Source: Hymenobacter cheonanensis (lineage in GTDB: Bacteria; Bacteroidota; Bacteroidia; Cytophagales; Hymenobacteraceae). From it: a stretch of 64,000 nucleotides of DNA. Shown here in pieces: positions 24,913 to 32,881 of this stretch. The notes below the pieces were generated by a model that was not told the DNA's origin, did not search any database, and saw only the letters and a list, made by a program, of their open reading frames with translations. Position numbers and translations under genes: made by a program. The stretch's first letter is position 1. Every line of letters begins with the position of its first letter. The stretch lies in the NCBI RefSeq assembly GCF_030581075.1, contig NZ_JAUQSW010000006.1, positions 1 through 64,000 of the forward strand. Direction: 5' to 3'.

Positions 24913-25992
24913 ATGCGTAGTTCTTTCGCCGCTGCCTGGCTGCCCCGGCTGCTAGGGATGGCCCTGCTGGCAGTGCTCGGGCCGGGCCACCTGGCGGCCC
25001 GGCCGCTAGCCCCGCCCGCCCGCGCCTACACCCGCTCGGCCCACCTCATGGGCTCGGCGTTTACGTTCACGGCCGTATCCGCCGACGACTCGCTGGCCTG
25101 GCGTGCGCTGCGCGCCGGCCTGCGCGAAACTTGGCGCATCGACCGGCTGTGCTCGTACTGGGACTCGACTTCGCAGGTAGTGAAAATCAACCGGTTGGCC
25201 GGGGTGCGGCCGGTGGTGGTTGACCAGGAGGTGTACGACCTCATTGCGCGCACGCTCAAAATCTCGCAGCTCAGCGGCGGGGCATTTGATATCACCTTTG
25301 CCAGCGGCGACAAGATTTATACCTTCGATAAGCAAGCGCACGCCAGCCTGCCCGATTCGGCCACGGTGCGCCGCTCGGTGCGGCGCATTGGCTGGCAAAA
25401 GGTGCGGCTGGATGCGGCCACGCACTCGGTTTTTCTGCCCGAGAAAGGAATGCGCATCAATCTGGCCGGCATTCTGCAGGGCTACGGCGTGCGCCGGGCT
25501 TCGGAAATCATGAAGAAAATGGGCATTGTCGGCGGCCTCATCAACGGCTCGGGCGATGTGTACTGCTGGGGCAAGCAGCCCGATGGCAGCGGCTGGCGCA
25601 TTGCCATTGGCGACCCGGCCAAGCCGCACACGGTATCGTCGTGGCTCACGGTGAGCGACCTGGCCGTGGTGACGGCCGGCAACTATGAGCAGTACTTCAC
25701 GGTGGCCGGCAAGTATTACGGCCACATCATCAACCCGCACACCGGCTACCCGGCCACGGGCCTGCGCTCGGTCACCATCATTTGCCCCGATGTGGAGCTG
25801 GCCGATGCCCTCGACGACGCCGTGTTTGTGCTCGGGCCCGTGGCGGGGCTAGCCCTCATCAACCGCCTCAAAGACATCAACTGCACGCTTATCACGGACG
25901 ATGGCCAGACGCTGGTTTCCAGGGGCATGCAGCTCAACCCGTACCACAGCGCCGCGCCGGCCGCCGTGGCTCAGCCCAAACCCAAACCATGA
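24913..25992 (+). CDS. apbE: FAD:protein FMN transferase (ApbE family)
   Basis: 359 aa. Signal peptide at the N-terminus (LLGMALLAVLGPGHLAARP). ApbE landmarks: MGSAFTFTAVS (MGT-like start), SGGAFDITFASG, INLAGILQGYGVRRASEI, GLINGSGDVYCWG, HIINPHTGYPATGLRSVTI (Mg-binding) near the C-terminus. ApbE attaches FMN covalently to Thr/Ser of target proteins in the periplasm. The DLGGIAKGY region reads NLAGILQGY, with Asp changed to Asn. Its 3' end overlaps the next gene by 4 bp. The target is not evident in this cluster. Confidence 0.92.
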   Translation: MRSSFAAAWLPRLLGMALLAVLGPGHLAARPLAPPARAYTRSAHLMGSAFTFTAVSADDSLAWRALRAGLRETWRIDRLCSYWDSTSQVVKINRLAGVRPVVVDQEVYDLIARTLKISQLSGGAFDITFASGDKIYTFDKQAHASLPDSATVRRSVRRIGWQKVRLDAATHSVFLPEKGMRINLAGILQGYGVRRASEIMKKMGIVGGLINGSGDVYCWGKQPDGSGWRIAIGDPAKPHTVSSWLTVSDLAVVTAGNYEQYFTVAGKYYGHIINPHTGYPATGLRSVTIICPDVELADALDDAVFVLGPVAGLALINRLKDINCTLITDDGQTLVSRGMQLNPYHSAAPAAVAQPKPKP

Positions 25993-26219
25993 AAAATATT
26001 CTCCTGCGGCCCGCTTTGCTAGGCCTGCTGCTGGCCGGGGCCGCCGCGCTGCCCGGCTGCGTATCGGTGGCCGCCTATCAGAAAGCCTACCTCAACGATG
26101 AGGATATGAAGCTGGCCACCAAAAAAGTTGAAACTCCGGAAGTCAACTTCGAGAGCTACCGCGAGGGCGCCGGCGGCGCCAACGGCGGCAAAGTAGGCGG
26201 CGGCTGCGGCTGTAATTAA
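25989..26219 (+). CDS. DUF4266 lipoprotein
   Basis: 76 aa. Lipoprotein signal with lipobox LPGC (Cys24), then SVAAYQKAYLNDEDMKLA, the DUF4266 core, and a Gly-rich tail ending GGGCGCN. It overlaps apbE (ATGA) and precedes the DUF3570 gene by 21 bp. The tail contains two cysteines in CGC, which might bind a metal or take part in redox chemistry with the thioredoxin-like protein; that is speculation. No FMN attachment motif with Ser or Thr is seen. Confidence 0.88.
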   Translation: MKNILLRPALLGLLLAGAAALPGCVSVAAYQKAYLNDEDMKLATKKVETPEVNFESYREGAGGANGGKVGGGCGCN

Positions 26220-26240
26220 TACGCTGTATATAATCTATTT

Positions 26241-27509
26241 GTGAAGAATCTACTTTTCCTCGGCCTGGTTTTTGCCGCCCCACTAGGGGCTCTGGCGCAG
26301 GCCACGCCCACGCCCAACCGCCTCGATGGCTCGGGCATTTCGCCCAATGCGGCGCAGCTGCCCACGCCCGCCCGCTACGGTGAAACTGAGGTCGATATTT
26401 TGGGCAGCTACTACCAGCAAAACGGCAACCACTCGGCGGTGGAAGGCGGCGTGGGCGACCAGCACCTGACCGACGTGGCCCCGACTATTTTGCTCAACGT
26501 GCCGCTCGACTCCACGACGCGCCTCTCGGCCAACGTGGGCATCGATTACTACGCCTCGGCCTCGTCGGACAAGATTGACCAGGTGATGTCGTCGCCCTCG
26601 GCCTCCGATGTGCGCTACCACGCCGACTTCGGCCTCTCGCACACCCTAGCCGATAAGCTGACCACGCTAGGGGCCGGCGCGGGCGTATCGAAGGAATACG
26701 ACTACCTCTCCTTCAACCTACTAGCTTCCTGGGTGAGGGCCTCGGCCGATGGCAACCGGCAGTTCAGCGCCAGCGGCCAGGTTTTCCTCGACCAAATCAA
26801 GCTCATTACGCCGGCCGAGCTGCGGGTGGGCGGTACCCGCAACCACAACTACGGCTCCGATAACCGCCAGAGCTTCACGCTGTCGCTGGTGTATGCGCAG
26901 GTGCTGAGCAAGCGCCTGCAAGCCGCCGTGGGCTTCGAGCCAGTGGTGCAGCGCGGGCTGCTGAGCACGCCCTTTCAGCGGGTGTATTTCCGCGACCGGC
27001 CCGATGCCGCCGGCCAGCTAGGCACCCTGGGCACGGCCTTGGCCGAGGTGCTGCCGCGCCTGCGCTACAAGTACCCCGCCAGCCTGCGCCTGACCTACTA
27101 CGCCACCGACCTGGTGCAGCTGCGCGGCTTCTATCGGTATTATGCCGATAACTTTGGTATTCAGGCCCATACCTTCGAGCTAGAGGCGCCGGTGAAGGTG
27201 ACGCCCTTCTTCACGCTGTACCCGTTTTACCGCTACCACACCCAAACGGCCGCCGATTACTTTGCGCCTTACCTGGCTCACTCGGTAACCGACGAATACT
27301 ATACTTCCGACTACGACCTGTCGGCTTTCTCGGCCAACAAAGTGGGCCTGGGGTTGCGCTACGCGCCGCTCTACGGGCTAGGGCGCTTCAAGCTCGGCCA
27401 CCGCATCACCAAGTTTAAGTCGCTCGACCTGCGCTACGGCTACTACCGCCAGAGCACCGGCCTCACGGCCAACGTAGTCAGCGCCGACCTTTCGTTCGTA
27501 ATGCCCTAG
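26241..27509 (+). CDS. DUF3570 outer-membrane beta-barrel protein
   Basis: 422 aa from a GTG at 26241. Signal peptide (LLFLGLVFAAPLGALAQ). The body alternates hydrophobic and polar residues with Tyr-rich turns (DLSAFSANKVGLGLRYAPL, KSLDLRYGYYRQST) and ends in SADLSFVMP, consistent with a beta-barrel; conserved start DGSGISPNAAQLPTPARYGETEVD. DUF3570 proteins commonly accompany DUF4266 and ApbE. The barrel may be the outer-membrane part of the system. The role is unknown. Confidence 0.85.
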   Translation: MKNLLFLGLVFAAPLGALAQATPTPNRLDGSGISPNAAQLPTPARYGETEVDILGSYYQQNGNHSAVEGGVGDQHLTDVAPTILLNVPLDSTTRLSANVGIDYYASASSDKIDQVMSSPSASDVRYHADFGLSHTLADKLTTLGAGAGVSKEYDYLSFNLLASWVRASADGNRQFSASGQVFLDQIKLITPAELRVGGTRNHNYGSDNRQSFTLSLVYAQVLSKRLQAAVGFEPVVQRGLLSTPFQRVYFRDRPDAAGQLGTLGTALAEVLPRLRYKYPASLRLTYYATDLVQLRGFYRYYADNFGIQAHTFELEAPVKVTPFFTLYPFYRYHTQTAADYFAPYLAHSVTDEYYTSDYDLSAFSANKVGLGLRYAPLYGLGRFKLGHRITKFKSLDLRYGYYRQSTGLTANVVSADLSFVMP

Positions 27510-27516
27510 CGGTGTT

Positions 27517-27636
27517 ATGAATTATGAAGCAAAAGTTCTGAGTTGGCCAGGCTTCTCCATCGCCAGCTGGTCAGCTCTTGATTTTAAGCTCCTGATTTTT
27601 AACTCATACCTTCTACTTCGTAACTCATAACTCACC
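27517..27636. repeat. A+T-rich intergenic repeat tract
   Basis: Words such as ATTATGAAGCAAAAGTTCTG on the left and TCCTGATTTTTAACTCATAC, GTAACTCATAACTC on the right form an imperfect large dyad around a GC core. It resembles tracts at 1555-1650, 42575-42722 and 50067-50149. No gene is seen. Confidence 0.4.
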
Positions 27637-27638
27637 CC

Positions 27639-28355
27639 ATGACCCCCGCCGTAAAACAAGCGCCCGCCGAGCAGCACCTCACCAGCTCGGCCATGCTGCA
27701 AGACATCGTCATCGGGCTTTCTGATGGCCTCACGGTGCCCTTTGCCCTGGCGGCCGGCCTTAGCGGGGCGGTGCAGTCGTCGGGTTTGGTTATCACGGCG
27801 GGGCTAGCCGAAATCGTGGCCGGCTCCATTGCCATGGGGCTGGGCGGCTACCTGGCCGGCCGCACCGAGGTCGACCACTACGCCGCCGAGCTGGCCCGCG
27901 AGCACGAAGAAGTGCGTACCGTGCCCGACACCGAGCGGCGCGAGGTGCAGGCGCTATTTGTCGAAATGGGCCTGTCCGAAACCACGGCCAGCCAGGCCAC
28001 CAATGAGCTGGTGCAAGACCCCGAGCAGTGGGTCAAGTTCATGATGAAGTACGAGCTGGGCCTCGAACAGCCCGACCCCAGGCAGGCGTTTAAAAGCGCC
28101 TTCACCATTGCCGGCGCCTACGCCGTGGGCGGCCTCATTCCGCTCAGCGCCTATTTTCTCACGGCCACGCCGCACCAAGGGCTGCTCTGGTCGGGCATTA
28201 TTACGCTGCTGTGCCTGCTCGTATTCGGCTTCTTCAAGAGCCGCCTGACGGGCCAGGCGCCCGTGGCCGGGGCCCTCAAGATGGCCGCTACCGGCGCCGC
28301 CGCGGCCGCCGCCGCATTCTACGTGGCGCGCCTGGTGCAGGGCCACGGCGCCTGA
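27639..28355 (+). CDS. VIT1/CCC1 family iron/manganese transporter
   Basis: 238 aa. The VIT family opening DIVIGLSDGLTVPFALAAGLSG is clear, followed by EIVAGSIAMGLGGYLAGRTEVDHYAAEL, a charged cytoplasmic metal-binding region (EEVRTVPDTERREVQALFVE) and a C-terminal group of membrane helices. These transporters move Fe(II) or Mn(II), usually for sequestration or efflux. There is no ferritin-like domain. It stands alone. A role in iron detoxification fits the nearby metal efflux and peroxide genes. Confidence 0.92.
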   Translation: MTPAVKQAPAEQHLTSSAMLQDIVIGLSDGLTVPFALAAGLSGAVQSSGLVITAGLAEIVAGSIAMGLGGYLAGRTEVDHYAAELAREHEEVRTVPDTERREVQALFVEMGLSETTASQATNELVQDPEQWVKFMMKYELGLEQPDPRQAFKSAFTIAGAYAVGGLIPLSAYFLTATPHQGLLWSGIITLLCLLVFGFFKSRLTGQAPVAGALKMAATGAAAAAAAFYVARLVQGHGA

Positions 28356-28424
28356 TGCCGCGAGGCAGTTAGCTAAGCTGGCCTGGCTATTCAAGGCCCG
28401 ACGCAACGACGCAGTAGAAGCAAT

Positions 28425-28456
28425 AAAAAAGCCCTGGCAGATGCCAGGGCTTTTTT
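28425..28456. terminator. bidirectional terminator
   Basis: AAAAAAGCCCTGGCA and TGCCAGGGCTTTTTT form a perfect hairpin with a GA loop and A/T runs on both sides. It separates the VIT gene (plus) and ohr (minus). Confidence 0.92.
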
Positions 28457-28479
28457 AGTAGCATAGTTTTTAGCCAGCG

Positions 28480-28914
28480 CTAGGCGTTGGTGGTGGTAGT
28501 CAGGCTCACCTCGATGTTGCCTTTGGTAGCGCGCGAGTAGGGGCAGATGCCGTGGGCGGCGGCCACCAGTTCTTCGGCCTGCTGCTGCTCGAAGCCGGGC
28601 AGATTCACGTGCAGGTCGGCCGAGATGCCGTAGCCCCCGTCTTCGGCCTGGCCGAAGCCGATAAGGGCTTCTACGGTTACTTTTTCGAGTTTTACCTTGG
28701 CCTGGCGGGCGGCCACGCCCAGCGCACCCTCAAAGCAGGCGGCGTAGCCGGCGGCGAAAAGCTGCTCGGGGTTGGTGGCGCCGGCCTTGCCGGGGCCGCC
28801 CATCTCTTTGGGCGTGCTCAGGGTGAGGTCGAGCGCCTCGTTGGCGGTAGTTACGTGGCCATCGCGGCCGCCCTGCACTTTGGCCTGGGCCGTGAAGACT
28901 TTCTGGATTTTCAT
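28480..28914 (-). CDS. ohr: organic hydroperoxide resistance protein
   Basis: 144 aa, Ohr/OsmC family. Both peroxidatic-site motifs are present: AAGYAACFEGAL (first Cys) and HGICPYSRATKGN (second Cys). Ohr reduces organic hydroperoxides in the cytoplasm with lipoamide as partner. It lies 22 bp downstream of the MarR-type regulator gene ohrR on the same strand, and is presumably expressed from the ohrR promoter under its control. Confidence 0.97.
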   Translation of the reverse strand: MKIQKVFTAQAKVQGGRDGHVTTANEALDLTLSTPKEMGGPGKAGATNPEQLFAAGYAACFEGALGVAARQAKVKLEKVTVEALIGFGQAEDGGYGISADLHVNLPGFEQQQAEELVAAAHGICPYSRATKGNIEVSLTTTTNA

Positions 28915-28936
28915 GGGTAAAGAAAAAAATAGCTGC

Positions 28937-29392
28937 CTAGGCGGTCAGCTGGGTAAGCAATTGCGTGAGTTGGGTGCGCAGGGCCAGAAACTCGGCCGGC
29001 GACAAATTCATTTTGGCCAGCAGCTGGGCAGGTATCTGGCTAGCCGGGGCTTGCAGCGCCCGCCCCGCCGGCCGCAGCCCGATGATAACCGAGCGCTCGT
29101 CGTGCGGGTCGCGCCGCCGGCTCAGCCACTGCCGCTGCTCCATGCGCTTGAGCAGGGGCGTGAGGGTGCCCGAGTCGAGCAGCAGGCGCTCGCCTAGCTC
29201 CTTCACCGTCAGCTCCTCGTGCTCCCACAGCAGCAAGAACACCAGATACTGCGGGTAGGTGAGGCCCAGCGCCTGCAAGTGCGGCTGGTAGGCCTTGGTG
29301 AGCTGCCGCGACACGGCGTAGAACGGAAAGCACAGCTGGCTTTCCAGCTTCAGCAGCGAGCCGTCGGCGTCGGGAGAGGGGCTAGGGGGCAT
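28937..29392 (-). CDS. ohrR: MarR family transcriptional regulator (OhrR type)
   Basis: 151 aa from the ATG at 29392; the longer frame continues into intergenic sequence. MarR winged helix-turn-helix with [26 protein letters not shown] and the wing [15 protein letters not shown]. The N-terminal [16 protein letters not shown] carries the single sensing Cys of OhrR proteins. OhrR represses ohr until oxidised by organic peroxide. It is encoded just upstream of ohr, and a short dyad at 29435-29444 could be its operator. Confidence 0.94.
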   Translation of the reverse strand: MPPSPSPDADGSLLKLESQLCFPFYAVSRQLTKAYQPHLQALGLTYPQYLVFLLLWEHEELTVKELGERLLLDSGTLTPLLKRMEQRQWLSRRRDPHDERSVIIGLRPAGRALQAPASQIPAQLLAKMNLSPAEFLALRTQLTQLLTQLTA

Positions 29393-29434
29393 GGCGTTCG
29401 GGAGGTAGACAAAATACGGTTGGGCAATGTTTGA

Positions 29435-29444
29435 TTGCGCACAA
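29435..29444. promoter_or_regulatory. possible OhrR operator
   Basis: TTGCGCACAA is an imperfect dyad about 43 bp upstream of the ohrR start, near a TATTTTG -7-like word (minus, 29410-29416). Its form is close to reported OhrR boxes with TTGCGC and CAA half-sites. The larger gap 29393-29687 contains a 76-codon minus frame (29446-29676) that I do not recognise. Confidence 0.35.
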
Positions 29445-29687
29445 CTTATTTTTCCATAAAAGTAAAGCCAGCCCGCCGCGAAATTGCACGGCCGGCTGGC
29501 TCCGGCGCTAGTAGCCAAGGCGTTAGCCAGGCCGTGAACTGCGCGCTGTCGCTGCCATCCACGTCGAATGTGGCGCCGCCGATGTGCCCCGCCCCGTCGG
29601 CCGCCGCCAAAAATCGACGCGCCGGGCCGCTCCTCACCCAATAGCAGGTGAAAAGCCGCCCGGCGCGTTGCCGCAAGCTTGCCCTGG

Positions 29688-30425
29688 CTACCAGGGGCTG
29701 ATGCCCGTTTCCGGCGCGTTGTCGTCGCTGAAAAACTGGCTGGTGGGGCCGTCCGGGCCTAGTAGGGCAGCTTTTACCACGCGGGCGGCGGCATCGGGCA
29801 CGCTGCCGGGGCCGCTGTGGCCATTAAAATCGGTGGCGGTGTAGCCCGGGTCCACGGCGTTCACCTTAAAGGGCGTGTCGCGCAGCTCGTAGGCCAGCAC
29901 AATGGTGTACATGTTGAGCGCCGCCTTCGACGAGTTGTACACGGCCGGCTTGACGCTGTAGTACCCCCAGCCAGGGTCCGCGTTCAGCTGCAGCGAGCCC
30001 AGGCCCGAGGTCACGTTTACGATGCGCGGCGCGGCCGACTGCCGCAGCAAATCCAGGAAGGCCTGCGTGGTGCGCACCACGCCGAAGAGGTTCGTGTCGT
30101 ACACCTCCTGAAAAACGGCCAGGTCGGTAGCCGCGGCGGTTTGGGGCAGGCCCCCGCTGATGCCGGCATTATTAATGAGCACGTCGAGCACGGAGGTTTT
30201 CTGGCCCACCACCTCGCGGGCAGCTTGTACCGAGGCATCGTCCGTGACGTCGAGCTGAATGGGCTCGACCTGCGCCAGGCCTTCGGCGTGCAGCTGGGCC
30301 ACGGCCTGCTGCCCCTTTGCCAGGTCGCGGCTTCCCAGGTACACGTAGTAGCCGTGCTGGAGTAATTGCCGGGCCGTTTCGAAGCCAATGCTTTTGTTGG
30401 CGCCGGTGATGAGAGCGTACTTCAT
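29688..30425 (-). CDS. SDR family oxidoreductase (module 2)
   Basis: 245 aa. Classical SDR: LITGANKSIGFETARQL (TGxxxGxG), INNAGISGG, NVTSGLGS, and the YNSSKAALNM catalytic Tyr/Lys motif. The sequence resembles carbonyl reductase-like SDRs of plants and bacteria (ANKSIGFETA). Substrate unknown. It is transcribed after the AraC gene of module 2 with a 103-bp gap, in which AGGACCTTTGT occurs as in module 1. Confidence 0.93.
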   Translation of the reverse strand: MKYALITGANKSIGFETARQLLQHGYYVYLGSRDLAKGQQAVAQLHAEGLAQVEPIQLDVTDDASVQAAREVVGQKTSVLDVLINNAGISGGLPQTAAATDLAVFQEVYDTNLFGVVRTTQAFLDLLRQSAAPRIVNVTSGLGSLQLNADPGWGYYSVKPAVYNSSKAALNMYTIVLAYELRDTPFKVNAVDPGYTATDFNGHSGPGSVPDAAARVVKAALLGPDGPTSQFFSDDNAPETGISPW

Positions 30426-30468
30426 GGGGCAGAGGGGGTAGGGAGTTCAGCGGAGTTACTAGAACAGC

Positions 30469-30479
30469 ACAAAGGTCCT
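30469..30479 (-). promoter_or_regulatory. shared AGGACCTTTGT element upstream of SDR 2
   Basis: On the minus strand, AGGACCTTTGT lies about 44 bp before the SDR 2 start; its GACCTTTG part resembles a -7 box with one change. The same 11-bp word is at 3391-3401 before the paralogous SDR 1. Confidence 0.4.
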
Positions 30480-30528
30480 GCGGCCCCCAGCGGGCCCCTA
30501 ACGAGATTCAAACGAAAGTGTAAGAAAT

Positions 30529-31467
30529 TCAAACCACCGGCGCGGGTGCCTGCCCAAGCCCAGCGCGCAGGGCCGATGGCGTGGTGCCGGTTTGCTTCTT
30601 GAAAAAATTGTTGAAGTAAGTGGGGTAGGCGAAGCCCAGCGCGTAGGCAATTTCGGCGGTGCTCCAGCTGGTGTGCTGCAGCAGGGCCTTGGCCTCGCCA
30701 ATGAGGCGCTCGGCAATGTGCGCCGAAGTGGTTTTGCCGGTGAGCGTGCGCACGGCCCGGTTGAGGTGGTTGACGTGCACCGAGAGCTGGCGGGCAAAGT
30801 CGGCGGGCGTGCGCAGCGGCAGCCCGTGGGCCGGCGAATCGATGGGAAACTGCCGCTCCAGCAGCCCCTGAAACAGGGCCACAATGCGGCTGGCGGCGTT
30901 GGGATGCTGGTAGTAGGTGGCCTGGGGCTGCAGCTTCAGGGCCTCGTGCAGCAGCAGGTTGAGGTAGTTGCGCACCACCTCCTGCTGGTACACGTAGCCC
31001 GAATTCATTTCCTGCAACATCTTGGCGAAGAGATAGCTTAAATCGGCATACTGCGCCTCGCTTATTAAATATACCGGGTCGCTGCCCAACCGAAACAGCG
31101 GCGACTCCTGCAAGCTGGCCGCCCGGTCATTGATGATGAGAAACTCCTCGGTAAACATGCACAGGTAGCCGCCCTGCTCTGCCGAAACGGGTTCCCAGGA
31201 GTAGGGTATCAAGGGGTTGGAAAACACCAGTGCGGGCCGGTCAATCAGCACGCCGCGGGTAGCGTAGTTGTAGCGGCTGCTGCCCGTGATGAGGGCCACC
31301 TTGTAGTAGTCGCGCCGGCCAAACGTGAGCTTGCGCATCGTGAACTGCTCGCGCGCATACACATTGAACTGGCCCGCCGCCACCACGGGCGGCAGCTGAT
31401 TGGCAGCGGCAGGTGCCGCCCCGCTAGGGGCCGGCGAGGCAATGGGCAGCAAAACGGGTACGGGCAT
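30529..31467 (-). CDS. AraC family transcriptional regulator (module 2)
   Basis: 312 aa. The C-terminal DNA-binding region (HLNRAVRTLTGKTTSAHIAERL, WSTAEIAYALGFAYPTYFNN, FFKKQTGTTPSALR) matches that of the module 1 regulator closely, and the N-terminal half keeps the same pattern (DRPALVFSNPLIPYSWE; module 1 DRPALVFTNRLVPFAWE). The two are paralogues. The likely target is the following SDR gene. The start ATG lies 5 nt after a TATTTTTG -7 box (31472-31479), so a leaderless mRNA is possible. Confidence 0.93.
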   Translation of the reverse strand: MPVPVLLPIASPAPSGAAPAAANQLPPVVAAGQFNVYAREQFTMRKLTFGRRDYYKVALITGSSRYNYATRGVLIDRPALVFSNPLIPYSWEPVSAEQGGYLCMFTEEFLIINDRAASLQESPLFRLGSDPVYLISEAQYADLSYLFAKMLQEMNSGYVYQQEVVRNYLNLLLHEALKLQPQATYYQHPNAASRIVALFQGLLERQFPIDSPAHGLPLRTPADFARQLSVHVNHLNRAVRTLTGKTTSAHIAERLIGEAKALLQHTSWSTAEIAYALGFAYPTYFNNFFKKQTGTTPSALRAGLGQAPAPVV

Positions 31468-31471
31468 ACCT

Positions 31472-31479
31472 CAAAAATA
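31472..31479 (-). promoter_or_regulatory. -7 box directly before the module 2 AraC gene
   Basis: Minus-strand TATTTTTG matches TAnnTTTG. The distance to the ATG at 31467 (5 nt) would place the transcription start at or next to the start codon. No -33 element is evident. Confidence 0.4.
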
Positions 31480-31500
31480 AGCAAATCAAACCGGGGCGTC

Positions 31501-32742
31501 CTAGAACACGTCGCCCAGATTGAAAAATACGCCCTGCGAGCCCTGAATGCCGAAGGCATAATCGATGGCCAGGTACGAGCTGGACTTCTTGCTCAGGCAC
31601 ACGCGCAGGCCCGCGCCCCCGGCCGGGGCTAGCCGGCCGTAGCCGGTGTTGGGGTTGCGGGCCGACTGCCCATTGGCAAACACCACGCCGCCCAGCACCC
31701 GCGAGCGGGTAAGGTTGAAGCGGTACTCGGCCTCGCCATACACGAGGCTGGTGCCCCGGAAACGCCCCTGGATGTAGCCCCGGCCCGTCACGCTGTACGT
31801 GTCCCAGCCCGTGGCGGGCAGGTCGAGGTAAGGGGCCGCCTGGCCCAGGGCAAAATCGCCGTAGAGCCAGAACGCCAGCACGTTGCCGCGCGGCCCGGCG
31901 CGCAGGTAGCGCCGGGTGTCAACCTGCACAAAGCGGTAGCTGGCATCCGAGCCCAGGGCCTGAAAATTTGAGCGCAGGGCCAGAAACAGGTAGCTTTCGC
32001 CGGCGGCCGGCCGCAGCTGGTTGGCGCGGGTATCGCGCAGCACCGACAGCACCAGGCCCGACGAGGTAGAGCGCCCCGCCACCCCCGGCGCGTAGCCCGA
32101 AATGGTATAAATCTGCTGTCCGTCGCCGTTCACCGTCTCAATATCCCAGCGCGTATCCAGAAAATAGCCGCCCCCCACGTAGAGGTGGCCCGCCGGGCCC
32201 AGGCGGTGGTAGTAGCTTTGGTGCACCCGCAGGAAGTTGTAATTCATGCCGATGGCATCGCCCACGTTGGCGTTGCTGCCCAGCCCGTAGGTTTGCTGCG
32301 GGTAGTGCAGCAGGCGGTAGTCGGCCAGCCAGAGGCTGTGGTTGCCGCTCGTCCAGAGCGGGCCGTTCAGGGCCAGAATAATCTGCTGGTTCTGGGTGTA
32401 GGTGAGCGTGGTGGAGAGCGCCGACAGGTTGCCGCCCGGCCGCTGAAAGGTGTAGCTGGCCGTGAGGGTGGCTAGCAGCCGCGCCTCCAGGGTGTAGGCC
32501 GCGGCGGGCAGCACCACCAGCGAATGCGCCTTGGGCGGCCGCGCCGCGTGGGCCGAGTCGGGCGCCGGGCGCGGGTGGCGCCGGGGCAGCAGCTGGCGCA
32601 CCAGGTCGCCGAGGTCTTTGGTGGGGTGCGGCAGCGAGTCGGGGCTGGCCGGGCTGGCCGTAGGAGCTTGGGCGGCGGCTAGCTGGGCAGTAAGCGTGAG
32701 AAGCGCGGGCAGCGCCAGGGAGCGTAGTCGTTTGGCAATCAT
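31501..32742 (-). CDS. Omp85/BamA-family outer membrane protein (surface antigen domain)
   Basis: 413 aa. Signal peptide (LALPALLTLTAQLAAAQ), then a Pro-rich stretch with no visible POTRA domains, then a 16-strand-like beta-barrel of the bacterial surface antigen (D15) type: YGLGSNANVGDAIGMNYN, GLVLSVLRDTRANQLRP (the R-D-x-R barrel motif), RGYIQGRFRGTSLVYGEAEYR (lid-lock VRGF-like position) and a C-terminal YAFGIQGSQGVFFNLGDVF. It likely inserts in the outer membrane; the cargo is unknown. Lack of POTRAs distinguishes it from TamL at 50148-53009. Confidence 0.85.
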   Translation of the reverse strand: MIAKRLRSLALPALLTLTAQLAAAQAPTASPASPDSLPHPTKDLGDLVRQLLPRRHPRPAPDSAHAARPPKAHSLVVLPAAAYTLEARLLATLTASYTFQRPGGNLSALSTTLTYTQNQQIILALNGPLWTSGNHSLWLADYRLLHYPQQTYGLGSNANVGDAIGMNYNFLRVHQSYYHRLGPAGHLYVGGGYFLDTRWDIETVNGDGQQIYTISGYAPGVAGRSTSSGLVLSVLRDTRANQLRPAAGESYLFLALRSNFQALGSDASYRFVQVDTRRYLRAGPRGNVLAFWLYGDFALGQAAPYLDLPATGWDTYSVTGRGYIQGRFRGTSLVYGEAEYRFNLTRSRVLGGVVFANGQSARNPNTGYGRLAPAGGAGLRVCLSKKSSSYLAIDYAFGIQGSQGVFFNLGDVF

Positions 32743-32881
32743 CAGTTCTTAATCTGCCTTCAAACCAGCAGACGCGGCTAATGATTTGATATTTTTGCGG
32801 CGGCTCGCTACCAGTTGAGTATAAATAGCTTGCGATGGTTGCAGGTCGATAAGCGACCTGCGGACTAGGGTCTAGCTGGGT

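Noticed and set aside
29446..29676. 76-codon minus frame between ohrR and SDR 2
   Set aside because: Not listed as a gene because no family, start context or composition argument supports it; kept only as a possible remnant.
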